Shown: piece by piece, positions 20,886 to 29,277 of the stretch
Numbering within the stretch: the stretch's first letter is position 1
Layout of the letters: the number at the start of each line of letters is the position of its first letter
From: a virus
Length of the DNA: 64,000 nucleotides
Direction: 5' to 3' (one strand)
IMG/VR virus record: IMGVR_UViG_3300050120_000152
Location: 186,001 to 250,000 of that record
The notes under the pieces: generated by a model
Told to the model about the DNA's origin: nothing
Seen by the model: only the letters and a program-made list of their open reading frames with translations
Databases searched by the model: none
Program-made: the position numbers and the translations under genes

Positions 20886-21194
20886 ATGCATTTCACCAGT
20901 ATAGCATACAAATTTAATCATAAAATATATATTGGTCAAATAGAAAGCGGCTTGAAGAGCATAGAATCCTTCAAGCCGCTTTCTAGGGTGATGGGTGATG
21001 GATTTTTAGAGAATATATTATATGTTGTCATGATAGCTGATACTACGGCTTCTACCGGGTTATATGAACTTGATAAAATCCCTTTTGTTACTCTGGCAAG
21101 CCATATAGAGTTCAATAATGTACCCGATGACGAAAAACTAATGATATGTAATACGGTATTAAAGCAATACACCAATACTCTCGTATTACATTAA
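20886..21194 (+). CDS. Hypothetical protein interrupted by a DNA hairpin sequence (102 aa)
   Basis: ATG 20886 is five bases after the previous stop (TAACAATAATG). The coding sequence contains a perfect 17-bp inverted repeat (20941-20985) that encodes ESGLKSIESFKPLS. Downstream part (FLENILYVVMIADTTASTGLYEL) looks like a normal small domain. ATG 20991 just after the hairpin is a possible alternative start. Tail-to-tail with the - strand gene at 21195 with no gap. No family recognised. Confidence 0.6.
   Translation: MHFTSIAYKFNHKIYIGQIESGLKSIESFKPLSRVMGDGFLENILYVVMIADTTASTGLYELDKIPFVTLASHIEFNNVPDDEKLMICNTVLKQYTNTLVLH
20941..20985 (+). repeat. Perfect 17-bp inverted repeat inside a gene
   Basis: TAGAAAGCGGCTTGAAG (20941-20957) and its exact complement CTTCAAGCCGCTTTCTA (20969-20985) around an 11-base loop. 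No T run follows, so it is not an ordinary terminator. Confidence 0.95.
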
Positions 21195-21527
21195 TTACAG
21201 ATAGGTTGGCCCACTGTTGGAGTTACCTGAATTTAACATTTCGAAGAATTGTCTTTCTGCATTATCCAAATCAAAAGTAATTCTATTAATATTCCAATCT
21301 TTTGGATGGATATTATACATAAGAATGGTCTGCGCATTCTTCTGTTCTAGCCAATAGGCTACATTACCTAGAATTCTAGGACGCTCTTTCCCAAAATGTA
21401 TACCAGTTTTTATGGTATAGTGATAAAGAAATTCAGCAATTTTGGTTGTCATGCCATTAAACGATGCCATGCTGCTAACCATTTCTTTTTCTAATTCTTT
21501 ATCTTTTATCTTTTTAGTCTCATCCAT
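21195..21527 (-). CDS. Hypothetical protein (110 aa)
   Basis: Charged N-terminal helix (MDETKKIKDKELEKEMVSSM), then a mixed domain with aromatic residues (HFGKERPRILGNVAYWLEQK), ending Asn/Ser-Gly rich. It overlaps the gene at 21520 by eight bases, so the two are co-translated from the late promoter at 21835. No family recognised. Confidence 0.7.
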   Translation of the reverse strand: MDETKKIKDKELEKEMVSSMASFNGMTTKIAEFLYHYTIKTGIHFGKERPRILGNVAYWLEQKNAQTILMYNIHPKDWNINRITFDLDNAERQFFEMLNSGNSNSGPTYL

Positions 21528-21813
21528 ACATATCTTCTAATTCTATATCGTATTTATTCATTAAATATGGAAGTTGTGCTGTGAGTTGATGATATAATTC
21601 TAAGAATTCTATAGATTTACTACAATGGGTTTCGGCGTAATCTAAAAATAACTCATGAAAACATAATGATTTAAATCGTGGGAATTTAAACAGTAAATCC
21701 AGATGTTGTGAGCCATAATTGAGGATAACTACATCAACGACTGCATCCGCTATCACATATGTAGATATGTTCCAAAAATTAACATGATCTAGCTCAAAGC
21801 TATTTAATTTCAC
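21520..21813 (-). CDS. Hypothetical protein (97 aa)
   Basis: Mixed alpha/beta sequence (NISTYVIADAVVDVVILNYG, then HELFLDYAETHCSKSIEFLELYHQL). Its ATG at 21813 follows AAGGAATTTATGTG on the - strand. A late promoter core lies 22 bases upstream. First gene of a two-gene unit facing the + strand genes. Confidence 0.7.
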   Translation of the reverse strand: MKLNSFELDHVNFWNISTYVIADAVVDVVILNYGSQHLDLLFKFPRFKSLCFHELFLDYAETHCSKSIEFLELYHQLTAQLPYLMNKYDIELEDMYG

Positions 21814-21834
21814 ATAAATTCCTTGTGTTAAAAT

Positions 21835-21842
21835 TATTTATG
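21835..21842 (-). promoter_or_regulatory. T4-type late promoter core variant
   Basis: CATAAATA on the - strand, 22 bases before the start at 21813. Confidence 0.6.
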
Positions 21843-21877
21843 ATTTATTGGTATTAAAACTTAGGTTTTAAATTATC

Positions 21878-21885
21878 TATAAATA
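21878..21885 (+). promoter_or_regulatory. T4-type late promoter core
   Basis: TATAAATA followed by ATG-free leader, 12 bases before the start at 21897, an unusually short distance. Confidence 0.7.
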
Positions 21886-21896
21886 ATGATACAGTT

Positions 21897-22520
21897 ATGG
21901 CAACTAATATGGGCTTATTTGAAGAAATCATTATACTAGAAAACCAAAAAGCCTCTTCTAAAGAGCTTGAATATACCGTATCATTAATTAATAAAACTTA
22001 TAATGAATGGCGTAAAATCAGACGCAGAATAAACGCGGTCGATATTATAACTACTACGGTAAATCGTATTATCAAATTGAATCCAGATTCGGTACAATTT
22101 CTTAATGATGAGATGAAAATGAAAATGGCAATCATCATGATGCGTTGCATGGATAATCCCTTTTGGAAATCTGTCAGCGTCAAAGAAAAAATTTACGATA
22201 AGCTATTTCCATTAATCAAATCATTAGAAAATTATCCATTAAATACGGGAACCAATGGAACCTTGAAACAAGTCATATTAACACGTTTAAGCGCCAACAT
22301 AGCCATGCAAGATAAAGCCAATGGCGGCAAAATAATGGTCTGCTACGAGCCTTCCATGCCTAAAACATACTCTAGATATCTATTCGGAGAGCATGCTCCA
22401 GATAAAATTTATAAAATGCAATCATTGTCTATGCCGAATGATTTCAATACATTAGTAGATATTCTAAGAATAGACCTAGAAAAAGCGACAAAGAAGTTTA
22501 ATCAAGCTGTAACCAAATAA
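21897..22520 (+). CDS. Hypothetical helical protein (207 aa)
   Basis: Mostly alpha-helical and basic (TYNEWRKIRRRINAVDII, MKMKMAIIMMRCMDNPFWKS). The C-terminal part holds PSMPKTYSRYLFGEHAPDKIYK. Driven by the late promoter just upstream, so possibly virion- or assembly-related. No family recognised. Separated by 26 bases from the protease gene, which has its own late promoter core overlapping this gene's end. Confidence 0.7.
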   Translation: MATNMGLFEEIIILENQKASSKELEYTVSLINKTYNEWRKIRRRINAVDIITTTVNRIIKLNPDSVQFLNDEMKMKMAIIMMRCMDNPFWKSVSVKEKIYDKLFPLIKSLENYPLNTGTNGTLKQVILTRLSANIAMQDKANGGKIMVCYEPSMPKTYSRYLFGEHAPDKIYKMQSLSMPNDFNTLVDILRIDLEKATKKFNQAVTK

Positions 22521-22523
22521 ATA
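22516..22523 (+). promoter_or_regulatory. T4-type late promoter core variant
   Basis: AATAAATA 24 bases before the start at 22547. Confidence 0.6.
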
Positions 22524-22546
22524 ATACAATGAATTCAGGAAATATC

Positions 22547-23275
22547 ATGGACACAAATATCAAACATGGCTTAGGCCATATAGCATTAGAAGACCCTAGA
22601 GATAAGTTATACCCGTTAGCTGCTATACTTCCACCCGTACCTTTCATTACACAGAAAATGTGGTGGGATAATGGTTGGTGGGGTGATCAGGGTAATACTT
22701 CAATGTGTACTGTTTATTCGTGGTCACATTGGTTAGAAGATGGCCCAATGATTCAAGATAGTCTACCAACTAATCAAGAAAAGCCGTTATATGATGTAAC
22801 CCAGCTTTATCATAAGGCTCAATTAAACGATGGTATTCCGGGCAGCTCCTACAACGGATCAACCGTGCGTGCCGTCGCCAAAATTCTTAAAGGCTTGGGC
22901 ATTTTGAAAGAATATCTGTGGGCAGCATCTATTGAAGATATTGCGACATGCTTATTGACACTGGGGCCAGTTGTTGTAGGTACACCTTGGATGACGGATA
23001 TGTTCAAACCTGATCCTGATACCTTTATTGTACATGCTACAGGTGGCTTAGCTGGTGGTCATGCTTATTTACTTAATGGCGTAGATTACGAAAAGAAATT
23101 ATTCAGAATCAAAAACTCGTGGGGTAGATCATGGGCAGATCAAGGCCATGCTTACATCTCTTTTGATGATTTTGCAAAATTATTCGCTAATGGCGGGCAA
23201 GCTTGCATGGCAATCGCCAATAAGCTTACTTCAGTTCCACCATTAACGAGTTTTCCAGATTCTGATATATCTTAA
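22547..23275 (+). CDS. Papain-like (C1) cysteine protease (242 aa)
   Basis: Start at ATG 22547, just after AGGAAATATC. The papain fold is visible: oxyanion Gln and catalytic Cys in DQGNTSMCTVYSW (Q48, C54), catalytic His in GGHAYLLNGVDY (H172) and catalytic Asn in IKNSWGRSWADQGHAYI (N190), all in normal order. No pro-peptide or signal peptide, so it acts as a mature enzyme in the cytoplasm or is packaged. Led by a late promoter core and closed by a terminator. It could process virion proteins or host targets. Confidence 0.88.
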   Translation: MDTNIKHGLGHIALEDPRDKLYPLAAILPPVPFITQKMWWDNGWWGDQGNTSMCTVYSWSHWLEDGPMIQDSLPTNQEKPLYDVTQLYHKAQLNDGIPGSSYNGSTVRAVAKILKGLGILKEYLWAASIEDIATCLLTLGPVVVGTPWMTDMFKPDPDTFIVHATGGLAGGHAYLLNGVDYEKKLFRIKNSWGRSWADQGHAYISFDDFAKLFANGGQACMAIANKLTSVPPLTSFPDSDIS

Positions 23276-23304
23276 AAATAAAGCCCCGAAAGGGGCTTTA
23301 TTTT
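23275..23304 (+). terminator. Bidirectional intrinsic terminator
   Basis: Stem AAAATAAAGCCCC/GGGGCTTTATTTT (23275-23287/23292-23304) with a GAAA loop; serves the protease gene on + and the topoisomerase subunit on -. Same core as the terminator at 16661. Confidence 0.95.
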
Positions 23305-24611
23305 ATTGTTTTATATAATTTATTCAAATCAATACCGTACTCGATTTCTGGTGTTGTTGCTTTGCAATAGGTAAGACGGTCATTTAAATCGAGATATCTA
23401 TCTGACAGCTTATCTATTTCATCAGTTGTAAGATGGTAAAAATTCATATTTAAAAGTGAATTAATATGATCTGGTCTAAATTTTGACTTTATCAAATCCT
23501 CAATCAATATTTTTTTAGATTTCTGTTTGAATATGATCTTATTAGCTAATATCATTTCGATAAATGTTATCTTGGATTTTAGTAATGCCATATCATGCAT
23601 CAAATCAATAATTTCTTTCTCTATCCTCTTTTTTACATAAGTTATACGAAAATCGCAAAAGTCTTTGATAAGTTCAATGGGAGTGCTATATTCTTTAAGC
23701 TTTCCATCATGATTAATTACAGAAAGATTTTCCATGACACTTTTACGTAATTTGAATACTTTTTCAATATCTCCAGCAAAGTTACGAGGCAACGTTACAC
23801 CAAATTGAAATCCATGCATGCCACATTCATCGGAATAATTAGCAATAACTCCATTTTCTTCCAAAGCATCCAACACTTCAATATAGGATTCTCTATCATA
23901 TTGATAGGGTATTTCCGTAATAGTCAATTTGGTTTTGGATTTTAGTTCATAAGTACCAACTAAATCCCAACCGCCTTTGATATTAGGTTCGATCTTCCCA
24001 GTAAACTGAGGATATTTTGGTACAAGCTTTCGACTATCTATATTCTTACCGCTTAAATGATCCATGATGAGCTTCGTAACATCCTTGGCATCGTAGGGTA
24101 GGATGTTAGTAGCAAAGCCCGTAGCAACGCCGCTTACACCGTTTAATAATACATATGGGATGAGGGGAAGATAGTATCTTGGGGTCTTGATATCCTCATC
24201 TTCATTTGGTGGCGCTAAATCAGTATCTGTGAAAAAATCAAAGAAATTTTTACTTACTGTAGCATAAATGTAACGAGCGGCAGCGGCTTTTTGTATAAGT
24301 CTGCTACCAAAATTGCCATCACCTTCTAATAAAGGATTGTTATTTTGCCATGTGGAACTCATGGCAGTTGCAGCATTTTCTACCGAAACTTCACCGTGAT
24401 GATATCCATAGGATGATACATTACCGGCAATTTCAGCAACCTTTATGAATTTGTCCTTTGCATTTTTTAATGCAGAGTATAATATGAATCGTTGGCTTGG
24501 CTTCAAACCATCCACAATTGAGGGGATGGCACGATCTTCCAAGGTATACAATGCATATTCTCGCCAATATTGCTTTGCGATTTGAGATAACGTAATATTT
24601 TTATTTTTCAT
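23298..24611 (-). CDS. 52: DNA topoisomerase II medium subunit (T4 gp52-like, 437 aa)
   Basis: The DNA breakage-rejoining subunit of the phage type II topoisomerase. Marks of the GyrA/ParC/gp52 family: SIVDGLKPSQRFILY (31-45), SSYGYHHGEVSVENA (66-80), EGDGNFGSR (96-104) and the active-site Tyr114 in AARYIYA. GVSGVATGFATNILPYD follows. Length matches T4 gp52 (442 aa), without the GyrA C-terminal wheel. Separated by one base from the large subunit, so co-translated. Needed for replication initiation and untangling in T4-like phages. Confidence 0.95.
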   Translation of the reverse strand: MKNKNITLSQIAKQYWREYALYTLEDRAIPSIVDGLKPSQRFILYSALKNAKDKFIKVAEIAGNVSSYGYHHGEVSVENAATAMSSTWQNNNPLLEGDGNFGSRLIQKAAAARYIYATVSKNFFDFFTDTDLAPPNEDEDIKTPRYYLPLIPYVLLNGVSGVATGFATNILPYDAKDVTKLIMDHLSGKNIDSRKLVPKYPQFTGKIEPNIKGGWDLVGTYELKSKTKLTITEIPYQYDRESYIEVLDALEENGVIANYSDECGMHGFQFGVTLPRNFAGDIEKVFKLRKSVMENLSVINHDGKLKEYSTPIELIKDFCDFRITYVKKRIEKEIIDLMHDMALLKSKITFIEMILANKIIFKQKSKKILIEDLIKSKFRPDHINSLLNMNFYHLTTDEIDKLSDRYLDLNDRLTYCKATTPEIEYGIDLNKLYKTIK

Positions 24612-24612
24612 C

Positions 24613-26418
24613 TTATTCCATCATAAAAAGTTTGCGAGGTTTTGAATCATCACCATACATCATAGAAAATAATGCAGCATCATCAATTGATATCGTTTCG
24701 TAGTATGGGTCGTGTATCATATCCTTGTACTCTTCTAATCGCAACGTCCCTAATCCCTTAATATAAGCCACATCATACCCTTCTTTGGAACCTTTGAAAT
24801 TATCAAATTCCAATTTATCATAGAAATAGTGGCGTTGTTTCTTACTTCTTAAAATATATCTTGGTGAATTTAAAATTTTAATTCTCTTTTGTTCAAATAG
24901 TTCAGGCCAATTATAAAAGAAATTGATTAAACCACACCTAATAGAACTACCATCCACATCTTGATCAGTCATAATTACAATAGTTCCGTAAGTCAACCCT
25001 CTTGGCGGTTTACCTAATTCTAAACCTAATACTGCCATAAGTTCGCTATATTCTTTATTACCAAGCACTTCATGTGCCGGTCTACCAAATGAGTTCATTA
25101 CCTTACCACGCAAGGGTAACGCGCCTTGCGTTTCTGCATTTCGTACAGAAACAAATGGGCCATTTGCTGAATCACCTTCTGTGATGAATAAAAACTTTTT
25201 TTCCACAATATGACTTGTAGCTGGAATATGCTTAAGCACTTTTTTAGTTTTAATGTTCTTAGATGCTGCATTAGCTTTTTTCATATTTTCTAATGCTTGC
25301 TTATTTTCTGCCCATTCTATAATATTTTTAATAATAGGAGATTTAATAATTTCTTTTATGAATTTATCAGAAACAGTCCAATCGGTTTTATAGGTACTTG
25401 GTTCCGATATCATGAATGATTTTGTTTGAGAATTGAATTTTGGCCTGTTTATATTACAATTAATAAACACCGATAATTGTTGTTTGATATCATTGGGTTT
25501 AACATCAAATTTATATTTTTTAACAAAATATTCTCTAAGTTTTACTATAACAGGATTTAATACATAATTTATATGTGTTCCACCTTCAATAGTTTCAATA
25601 GAATTGACAAATGAAATCTGATTAAATCCCGTATCAGAATGAACTAATCCAATAGTCCAATCTTTATTTTCATCAAAAATAATTTCATTAGTATAACTTA
25701 ATGCATAGTCTTTAAAATATTTATATCGTATTTTTGTACCATTAATTTCAAATTTTATTCCAATATTGCAACCGGCACAATCATATACTCGCTTAACCAT
25801 CTTTTGATAATTATCATTAGACAACCCCGATTCACCAAAATAAGCATAATCTGGCGTAAAAGTAATATTAGTATACTTTGCTGTACTTTTTGCTATTTTT
25901 TCTTTATTGATATGACGAAGGCCATTAGTAATCAATTGTGAAAATTTATTTGAACCATCAGCAGTTTCGATATGAAATTGAGTTGATAAAATAGATACGA
26001 TAGTGCTACCTACACCATGAGTACCAATTAATGATTGATCAACTTCATCATTGAAGTTTGAGCCTGCTCTTAAATTAGTAAAAATCATAGTAGGAATATA
26101 TTGATTAGTTTCTGCATGCTTTGTTACTGAAATTCCACCATTATCCCATATAGATATACTACCTGTTGTTTTATCAATGGTAATTTTTATATTTGTTAAT
26201 TTTTTAGGATTACGCTTATGTTCATCAATAGAATTATCTAAAATTTCACAAAATAATTTTAAAATGGCTGGATTGTAAGTAATATTGGACTTTGTAAACG
26301 TTTCGTTGTTGACTATCCAGTCATCTTTTTCTATATTGACAATTGATCCAACGTACATGCCGGGTCGCTGTCTTACATGTTCTATATCATCTAATAATTT
26401 ATATTCAGGTATTGTCAT
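24613..26418 (-). CDS. 39: DNA topoisomerase II large subunit (T4 gp39/gp60-like, 601 aa)
   Basis: ATPase and Toprim subunit in one chain. GHKL ATPase marks: LFCEILDNSIDE (55-66), WDNGGI (91-96) and GTHGVGST (132-139). Toprim marks: TEGDSANG (413-420) and TDQDVDGSSIR (484-494). In T4 these two halves are separate genes (39 and 60); here the protein is fused, the more general arrangement. The endonuclease gene at 26405 overlaps its start by 14 bases. Residues ~380-395 are Lys/Asn-rich, a linker between the halves. Confidence 0.95.
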   Translation of the reverse strand: MTIPEYKLLDDIEHVRQRPGMYVGSIVNIEKDDWIVNNETFTKSNITYNPAILKLFCEILDNSIDEHKRNPKKLTNIKITIDKTTGSISIWDNGGISVTKHAETNQYIPTMIFTNLRAGSNFNDEVDQSLIGTHGVGSTIVSILSTQFHIETADGSNKFSQLITNGLRHINKEKIAKSTAKYTNITFTPDYAYFGESGLSNDNYQKMVKRVYDCAGCNIGIKFEINGTKIRYKYFKDYALSYTNEIIFDENKDWTIGLVHSDTGFNQISFVNSIETIEGGTHINYVLNPVIVKLREYFVKKYKFDVKPNDIKQQLSVFINCNINRPKFNSQTKSFMISEPSTYKTDWTVSDKFIKEIIKSPIIKNIIEWAENKQALENMKKANAASKNIKTKKVLKHIPATSHIVEKKFLFITEGDSANGPFVSVRNAETQGALPLRGKVMNSFGRPAHEVLGNKEYSELMAVLGLELGKPPRGLTYGTIVIMTDQDVDGSSIRCGLINFFYNWPELFEQKRIKILNSPRYILRSKKQRHYFYDKLEFDNFKGSKEGYDVAYIKGLGTLRLEEYKDMIHDPYYETISIDDAALFSMMYGDDSKPRKLFMME

Positions 26419-27622
26419 TTGTGATTGCTCTTAATGCTCGTTTATATCCATAATATTTTGATAATTCTATTAATGATATGTGTATATCATGGTCACTTAA
26501 TATTTTCAATATTTGTTTCCTGTTGTGGTCTACCGAATTTTTGCCCGAGATTCTATATAATGTATATCCATTATCGAATGCTAATTGAGTCTTAATTATA
26601 TCTGTTGATTGTACAGTTGATTCATTTGTATTGCTTGTATTCGTATAATGAAAATAACCATCATATTCAATTATAATTTTTTTATCTAAAATAGTAAAAT
26701 CATATCTATAACGCTTATTACTGCTGTATTGTAGCCACATTTCTTTACTTCCAAAGGCTCCTAAAGCAATTTTATATCGTTTATATAAAATTTTGTATAA
26801 TGGGCCAAAATATCTTAAAGACTCTTTGGATGCTTGCTTTTTTGAAAGTTTATATTCTGATATTAATTTTTTAACATCTTCAATAGAGTTTATATTGTCT
26901 ATCGCAGTTAACAAGAACGATATATAAGATTCCCTATCTTTATTATTGATTGATTCTATCCAATTTCTTACCCCAATATTAACAGATTCTGCACGAGAAA
27001 TATATGCGAATATACCAACAGTATCTTGCCGTTTTCTTAACATATCATTTGTTTCATCTGCTGTATAAAGTTTTCCAGTATTAACATTTTTTCTATTTAA
27101 CCAATATTTGGTTTGTGTCGAAGTGCGATCTTCTCGATCTTTGTGTTTTGATACGTTTTTTTTGGATTGGGTTTTTTGATATTGAGATAATGTTTGAGTT
27201 GCCTCTTCGAATGATAATTTTTTATTTAACCAATATTCGATGTTGGTTGGCCTTCTTTTTTTAATTTCGTGAGAAGCTTCTTCTATGGTATAATTTTTAT
27301 TAGTAGATGGATTAATCAAATCTATCCATGTGGAAACGGTATAAAAACTTTTTCTTTTGATAACCGATTTGTTAAATTCTTTACATTTATTAATAGAAGT
27401 ATCGTCATCCCATCCTCTTAAACTATAGTAGTATTTGCTACTAAATGAATAACTTTTATTTAATTTTAATTTATCTCTTATCTTTGATAATAGTTTATCT
27501 TTATTAGTTAAATTCATTATGCTTTCATCATTCACTAATTCACGTAACAAAGTTTCTTTAAATTTTGGTTCAAGATTTTTTACTTTAGTGTCTAATATTT
27601 GCTCAATAATTTTTATGTCCAT
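26405..27622 (-). CDS. Homing endonuclease-like protein with Vsr/DUF559-type nuclease end (405 aa)
   Basis: The N-terminal and central parts are highly charged, with three repeats of a 'TYWLN-K... T-x-E-E/DA' kind (IDLINPSTNKNYTIEEASHEI, EYWLNKKLSFEEATQTL, KYWLNRKNVNTGKLYTADET) resembling DNA-reading modules. The C-terminal domain (YRYDFTILDKKIIIEYDGYF, then a GYTLYRI strand) fits a PD-(D/E)xK nuclease of the Vsr/DUF559 kind. It precedes and overlaps the topoisomerase gene, an insertion site also used by mobile endonucleases in T4 relatives. CATAAATA late core upstream. Confidence 0.75.
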   Translation of the reverse strand: MDIKIIEQILDTKVKNLEPKFKETLLRELVNDESIMNLTNKDKLLSKIRDKLKLNKSYSFSSKYYYSLRGWDDDTSINKCKEFNKSVIKRKSFYTVSTWIDLINPSTNKNYTIEEASHEIKKRRPTNIEYWLNKKLSFEEATQTLSQYQKTQSKKNVSKHKDREDRTSTQTKYWLNRKNVNTGKLYTADETNDMLRKRQDTVGIFAYISRAESVNIGVRNWIESINNKDRESYISFLLTAIDNINSIEDVKKLISEYKLSKKQASKESLRYFGPLYKILYKRYKIALGAFGSKEMWLQYSSNKRYRYDFTILDKKIIIEYDGYFHYTNTSNTNESTVQSTDIIKTQLAFDNGYTLYRISGKNSVDHNRKQILKILSDHDIHISLIELSKYYGYKRALRAITNDNT

Positions 27623-27644
27623 AAATTATCCCATTATATCGTAT

Positions 27645-27652
27645 TATTTATG
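27645..27652 (-). promoter_or_regulatory. T4-type late promoter core variant
   Basis: CATAAATA on the - strand, 23 bases before the start at 27622. Confidence 0.55.
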
Positions 27653-27702
27653 TGACGTATCAAATAATATCCATTTATACCCATTGGTCAACATTTAATA
27701 AA

Positions 27703-27730
27703 AAATCTGGAACCTTGCGATTCCAGATTT
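27703..27730 (-). terminator. Intrinsic terminator
   Basis: AAATCTGGAA/TTCCAGATTT (27703-27712/27721-27730), followed on the - strand by a T run. Closes the gene at 27761. Confidence 0.85.
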
Positions 27731-27760
27731 AAGTGTATCAAACTTTAGGCAGCGATGCAA

Positions 27761-28111
27761 TTAGAAGTGGGTCTTAACCAACTTGCTAACGGCAATCTTC
27801 TGGCGTACACGTTCGCCAGACTTATTAGTCTTGCTCAAACGTACATAGGTCTTGCCAGCAATTTCTTCTGTAGCCAAGTAATCACCCTTACTGAAAGAAA
27901 ATACTCTTCCGTCAATGGTTACAGCATAATTGGTAAACTGCTTTATCATCTTGTCTTGCGGCACAGTTGCATGCGCAGTACCATCGATAACACGACGAAT
28001 ATGTCTTGCATCGACTCCGAATTCATCGGCTAAAACTGCGGTTGATGTGCCTTGACCATGTAAACGTCGAATATCAACAACATCGCTAACTGATAATTTT
28101 GAATTTGTCAT
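27761..28111 (-). CDS. HTH DNA-binding protein with NUMOD4-like C-terminus (116 aa)
   Basis: Residues 6-43 (LSVSDVVDIRRLHGQGTSTA, then VLADEFGVDARHIRRVIDG) form a clear helix-turn-helix. Residues 60-116 (NYAVTIDGRVFSFSKGDYL ... KTYVRLSKTNKSGERVRQKI) resemble the sequence-reading NUMOD4 part of HNH homing enzymes ('Y-x-V-S-x-x-G-R-V-x-S'), but no HNH core follows. It has its own strong sigma70 promoter and terminator, so it is a stand-alone regulatory unit, perhaps derived from a homing gene. TAGGAGAAA ribosome site. Confidence 0.75.
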   Translation of the reverse strand: MTNSKLSVSDVVDIRRLHGQGTSTAVLADEFGVDARHIRRVIDGTAHATVPQDKMIKQFTNYAVTIDGRVFSFSKGDYLATEEIAGKTYVRLSKTNKSGERVRQKIAVSKLVKTHF

Positions 28112-28149
28112 AGTAATTTCTCCTAATTAGTAATTTACTAGTAAGGGAC

Positions 28150-28178
28150 ATTATACTAAGAAAATTAGTTAAAGTCAA
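28150..28178 (-). promoter_or_regulatory. Sigma70-type promoter on the - strand
   Basis: TTGACT (28173-28178), 17-bp spacer, TATAAT (28150-28155), reading into the HTH gene. The only clear host-type promoter seen outside the early region apart from 7781. Confidence 0.85.
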
Positions 28179-28190
28179 TAGTTTAACTAA

Positions 28191-28469
28191 TTATGCGGAC
28201 GGTGAAGGGCAAACATAATTTGCCATATTTGACTGAAGAGCAGTAATAGCATCTTCTAAGGTTAAATATACATTTGCATCAAGAACTGTCGCAGTTCCGG
28301 CATTACATTCTAATAAAATTAAATAAGATATGTTAGTTGCAACTGTATTGGGGGTAATTGGTACAACATTGATAATGGTTTGTAGACATGTACCTTTCTT
28401 AACAGAATTTCCATCAAGAATCCATGCTACATCATTTGTTTGTAATTTGTAAGTAACCGTGTAGGACAT
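28191..28469 (-). CDS. Hypothetical protein (92 aa)
   Basis: Beta-rich (MSYTVTYKLQTNDVAWILDG ... ISYLILLECNAGTATVLDANVYLTLEDAITALQ) and ending Cys-Pro-Ser-Pro-Ser-Ala. It looks like a small virion or tail-associated domain. A GATAAATA late core is 25 bases upstream. No family recognised. Confidence 0.7.
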   Translation of the reverse strand: MSYTVTYKLQTNDVAWILDGNSVKKGTCLQTIINVVPITPNTVATNISYLILLECNAGTATVLDANVYLTLEDAITALQSNMANYVCPSPSA

Positions 28470-28493
28470 GTATATTGCCTTCCCATAATGAGA

Positions 28494-28501
28494 TATTTAT
28501 C
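28494..28501 (-). promoter_or_regulatory. T4-type late promoter core variant
   Basis: GATAAATA on the - strand, 25 bases before the start at 28469. Confidence 0.6.
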
Positions 28502-28506
28502 ACATT

Positions 28507-29247
28507 TTACTTTAATGACAAATCTTTATCTTTAAGTTTGTTGCCAAGATCATATAATTTATCCATATATCCATTATTTCTTAAAGTCTTGAACACTAAA
28601 TTCTCAAGGCTCATTTCGCCGCCACGAGAAATAGATGCTTTGCGCATATTCTTAATCTTATCCTGAAGAGCTTTAATAATAATTTCATTAGTATTACTAC
28701 CTTTAATAATATCATCAATTTCGTCCATTAAAGATTTGGCTTTAATTTTAATTTCTTTGGTATCATAAACTAATTTTTCTTCTTTGGTAGGTTTGCGAAT
28801 CCAATCATCTTGAATTAATGAAAAACATCCTGCATTACCCGAAAAGAATTCGGTAGGTGGTTGTACATAGACTTCAACGGCTGAACCTTTAATGGTAACA
28901 TCATGGCCCATATTCCACACGGTTTTCTTGGCTTTCATGCAATCATCAAGATTGAAATTATTGCTTTCACAATCTTTACATACCTTATCATAATCTACAA
29001 TAACATGTAAATCAATATCTGACATACGTGACCAGTTATAGTTAGCATTTGATCCCGTAACGAAAATTTCCATTACTTCTTCTTTAGAAACCTTAAGAAC
29101 GGTAAGAAATGAGTTGGCAACTTTTTCCAAGGCTTCTTTAACATCAGAATGCAATTTCATGTCTTTATCCCACAATGCCGGATTTAGGGTATCATGATAC
29201 TCTAGATGCGTTTTTAATCTTTTTAAGGAAATTTCATTCAATAACAT
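28507..29247 (-). CDS. Nucleotidyltransferase-fold protein (246 aa)
   Basis: Residues 62-83 (FVTGSNANYNWSRMSDIDLH) show the polymerase-beta-type signature G-S-x10-D-x-D, with a later acidic strand (AVEVYVQPP) as the third carboxylate. The rest is helical and charged. Transfers a nucleotide to an unknown acceptor. Many large phages carry such proteins. A Cys pair (CKDCESN) may bind metal. Late core GATAAATA upstream. Confidence 0.8.
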   Translation of the reverse strand: MLLNEISLKRLKTHLEYHDTLNPALWDKDMKLHSDVKEALEKVANSFLTVLKVSKEEVMEIFVTGSNANYNWSRMSDIDLHVIVDYDKVCKDCESNNFNLDDCMKAKKTVWNMGHDVTIKGSAVEVYVQPPTEFFSGNAGCFSLIQDDWIRKPTKEEKLVYDTKEIKIKAKSLMDEIDDIIKGSNTNEIIIKALQDKIKNMRKASISRGGEMSLENLVFKTLRNNGYMDKLYDLGNKLKDKDLSLK

Positions 29248-29268
29248 TGTACTGATTCAATTGTTTAT

Positions 29269-29276
29269 TATTTATC
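29269..29276 (-). promoter_or_regulatory. T4-type late promoter core variant
   Basis: GATAAATA on the - strand, 22 bases before the start at 29247. Confidence 0.6.
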
Positions 29277-29277
29277 A

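Noticed and set aside
27633-27663. Sigma70-like pair (TTGATA ... TATAAT) on the - strand ahead of the 26405 gene
   Set aside because: The spacer is 19 bp and a late core lies at a better distance.
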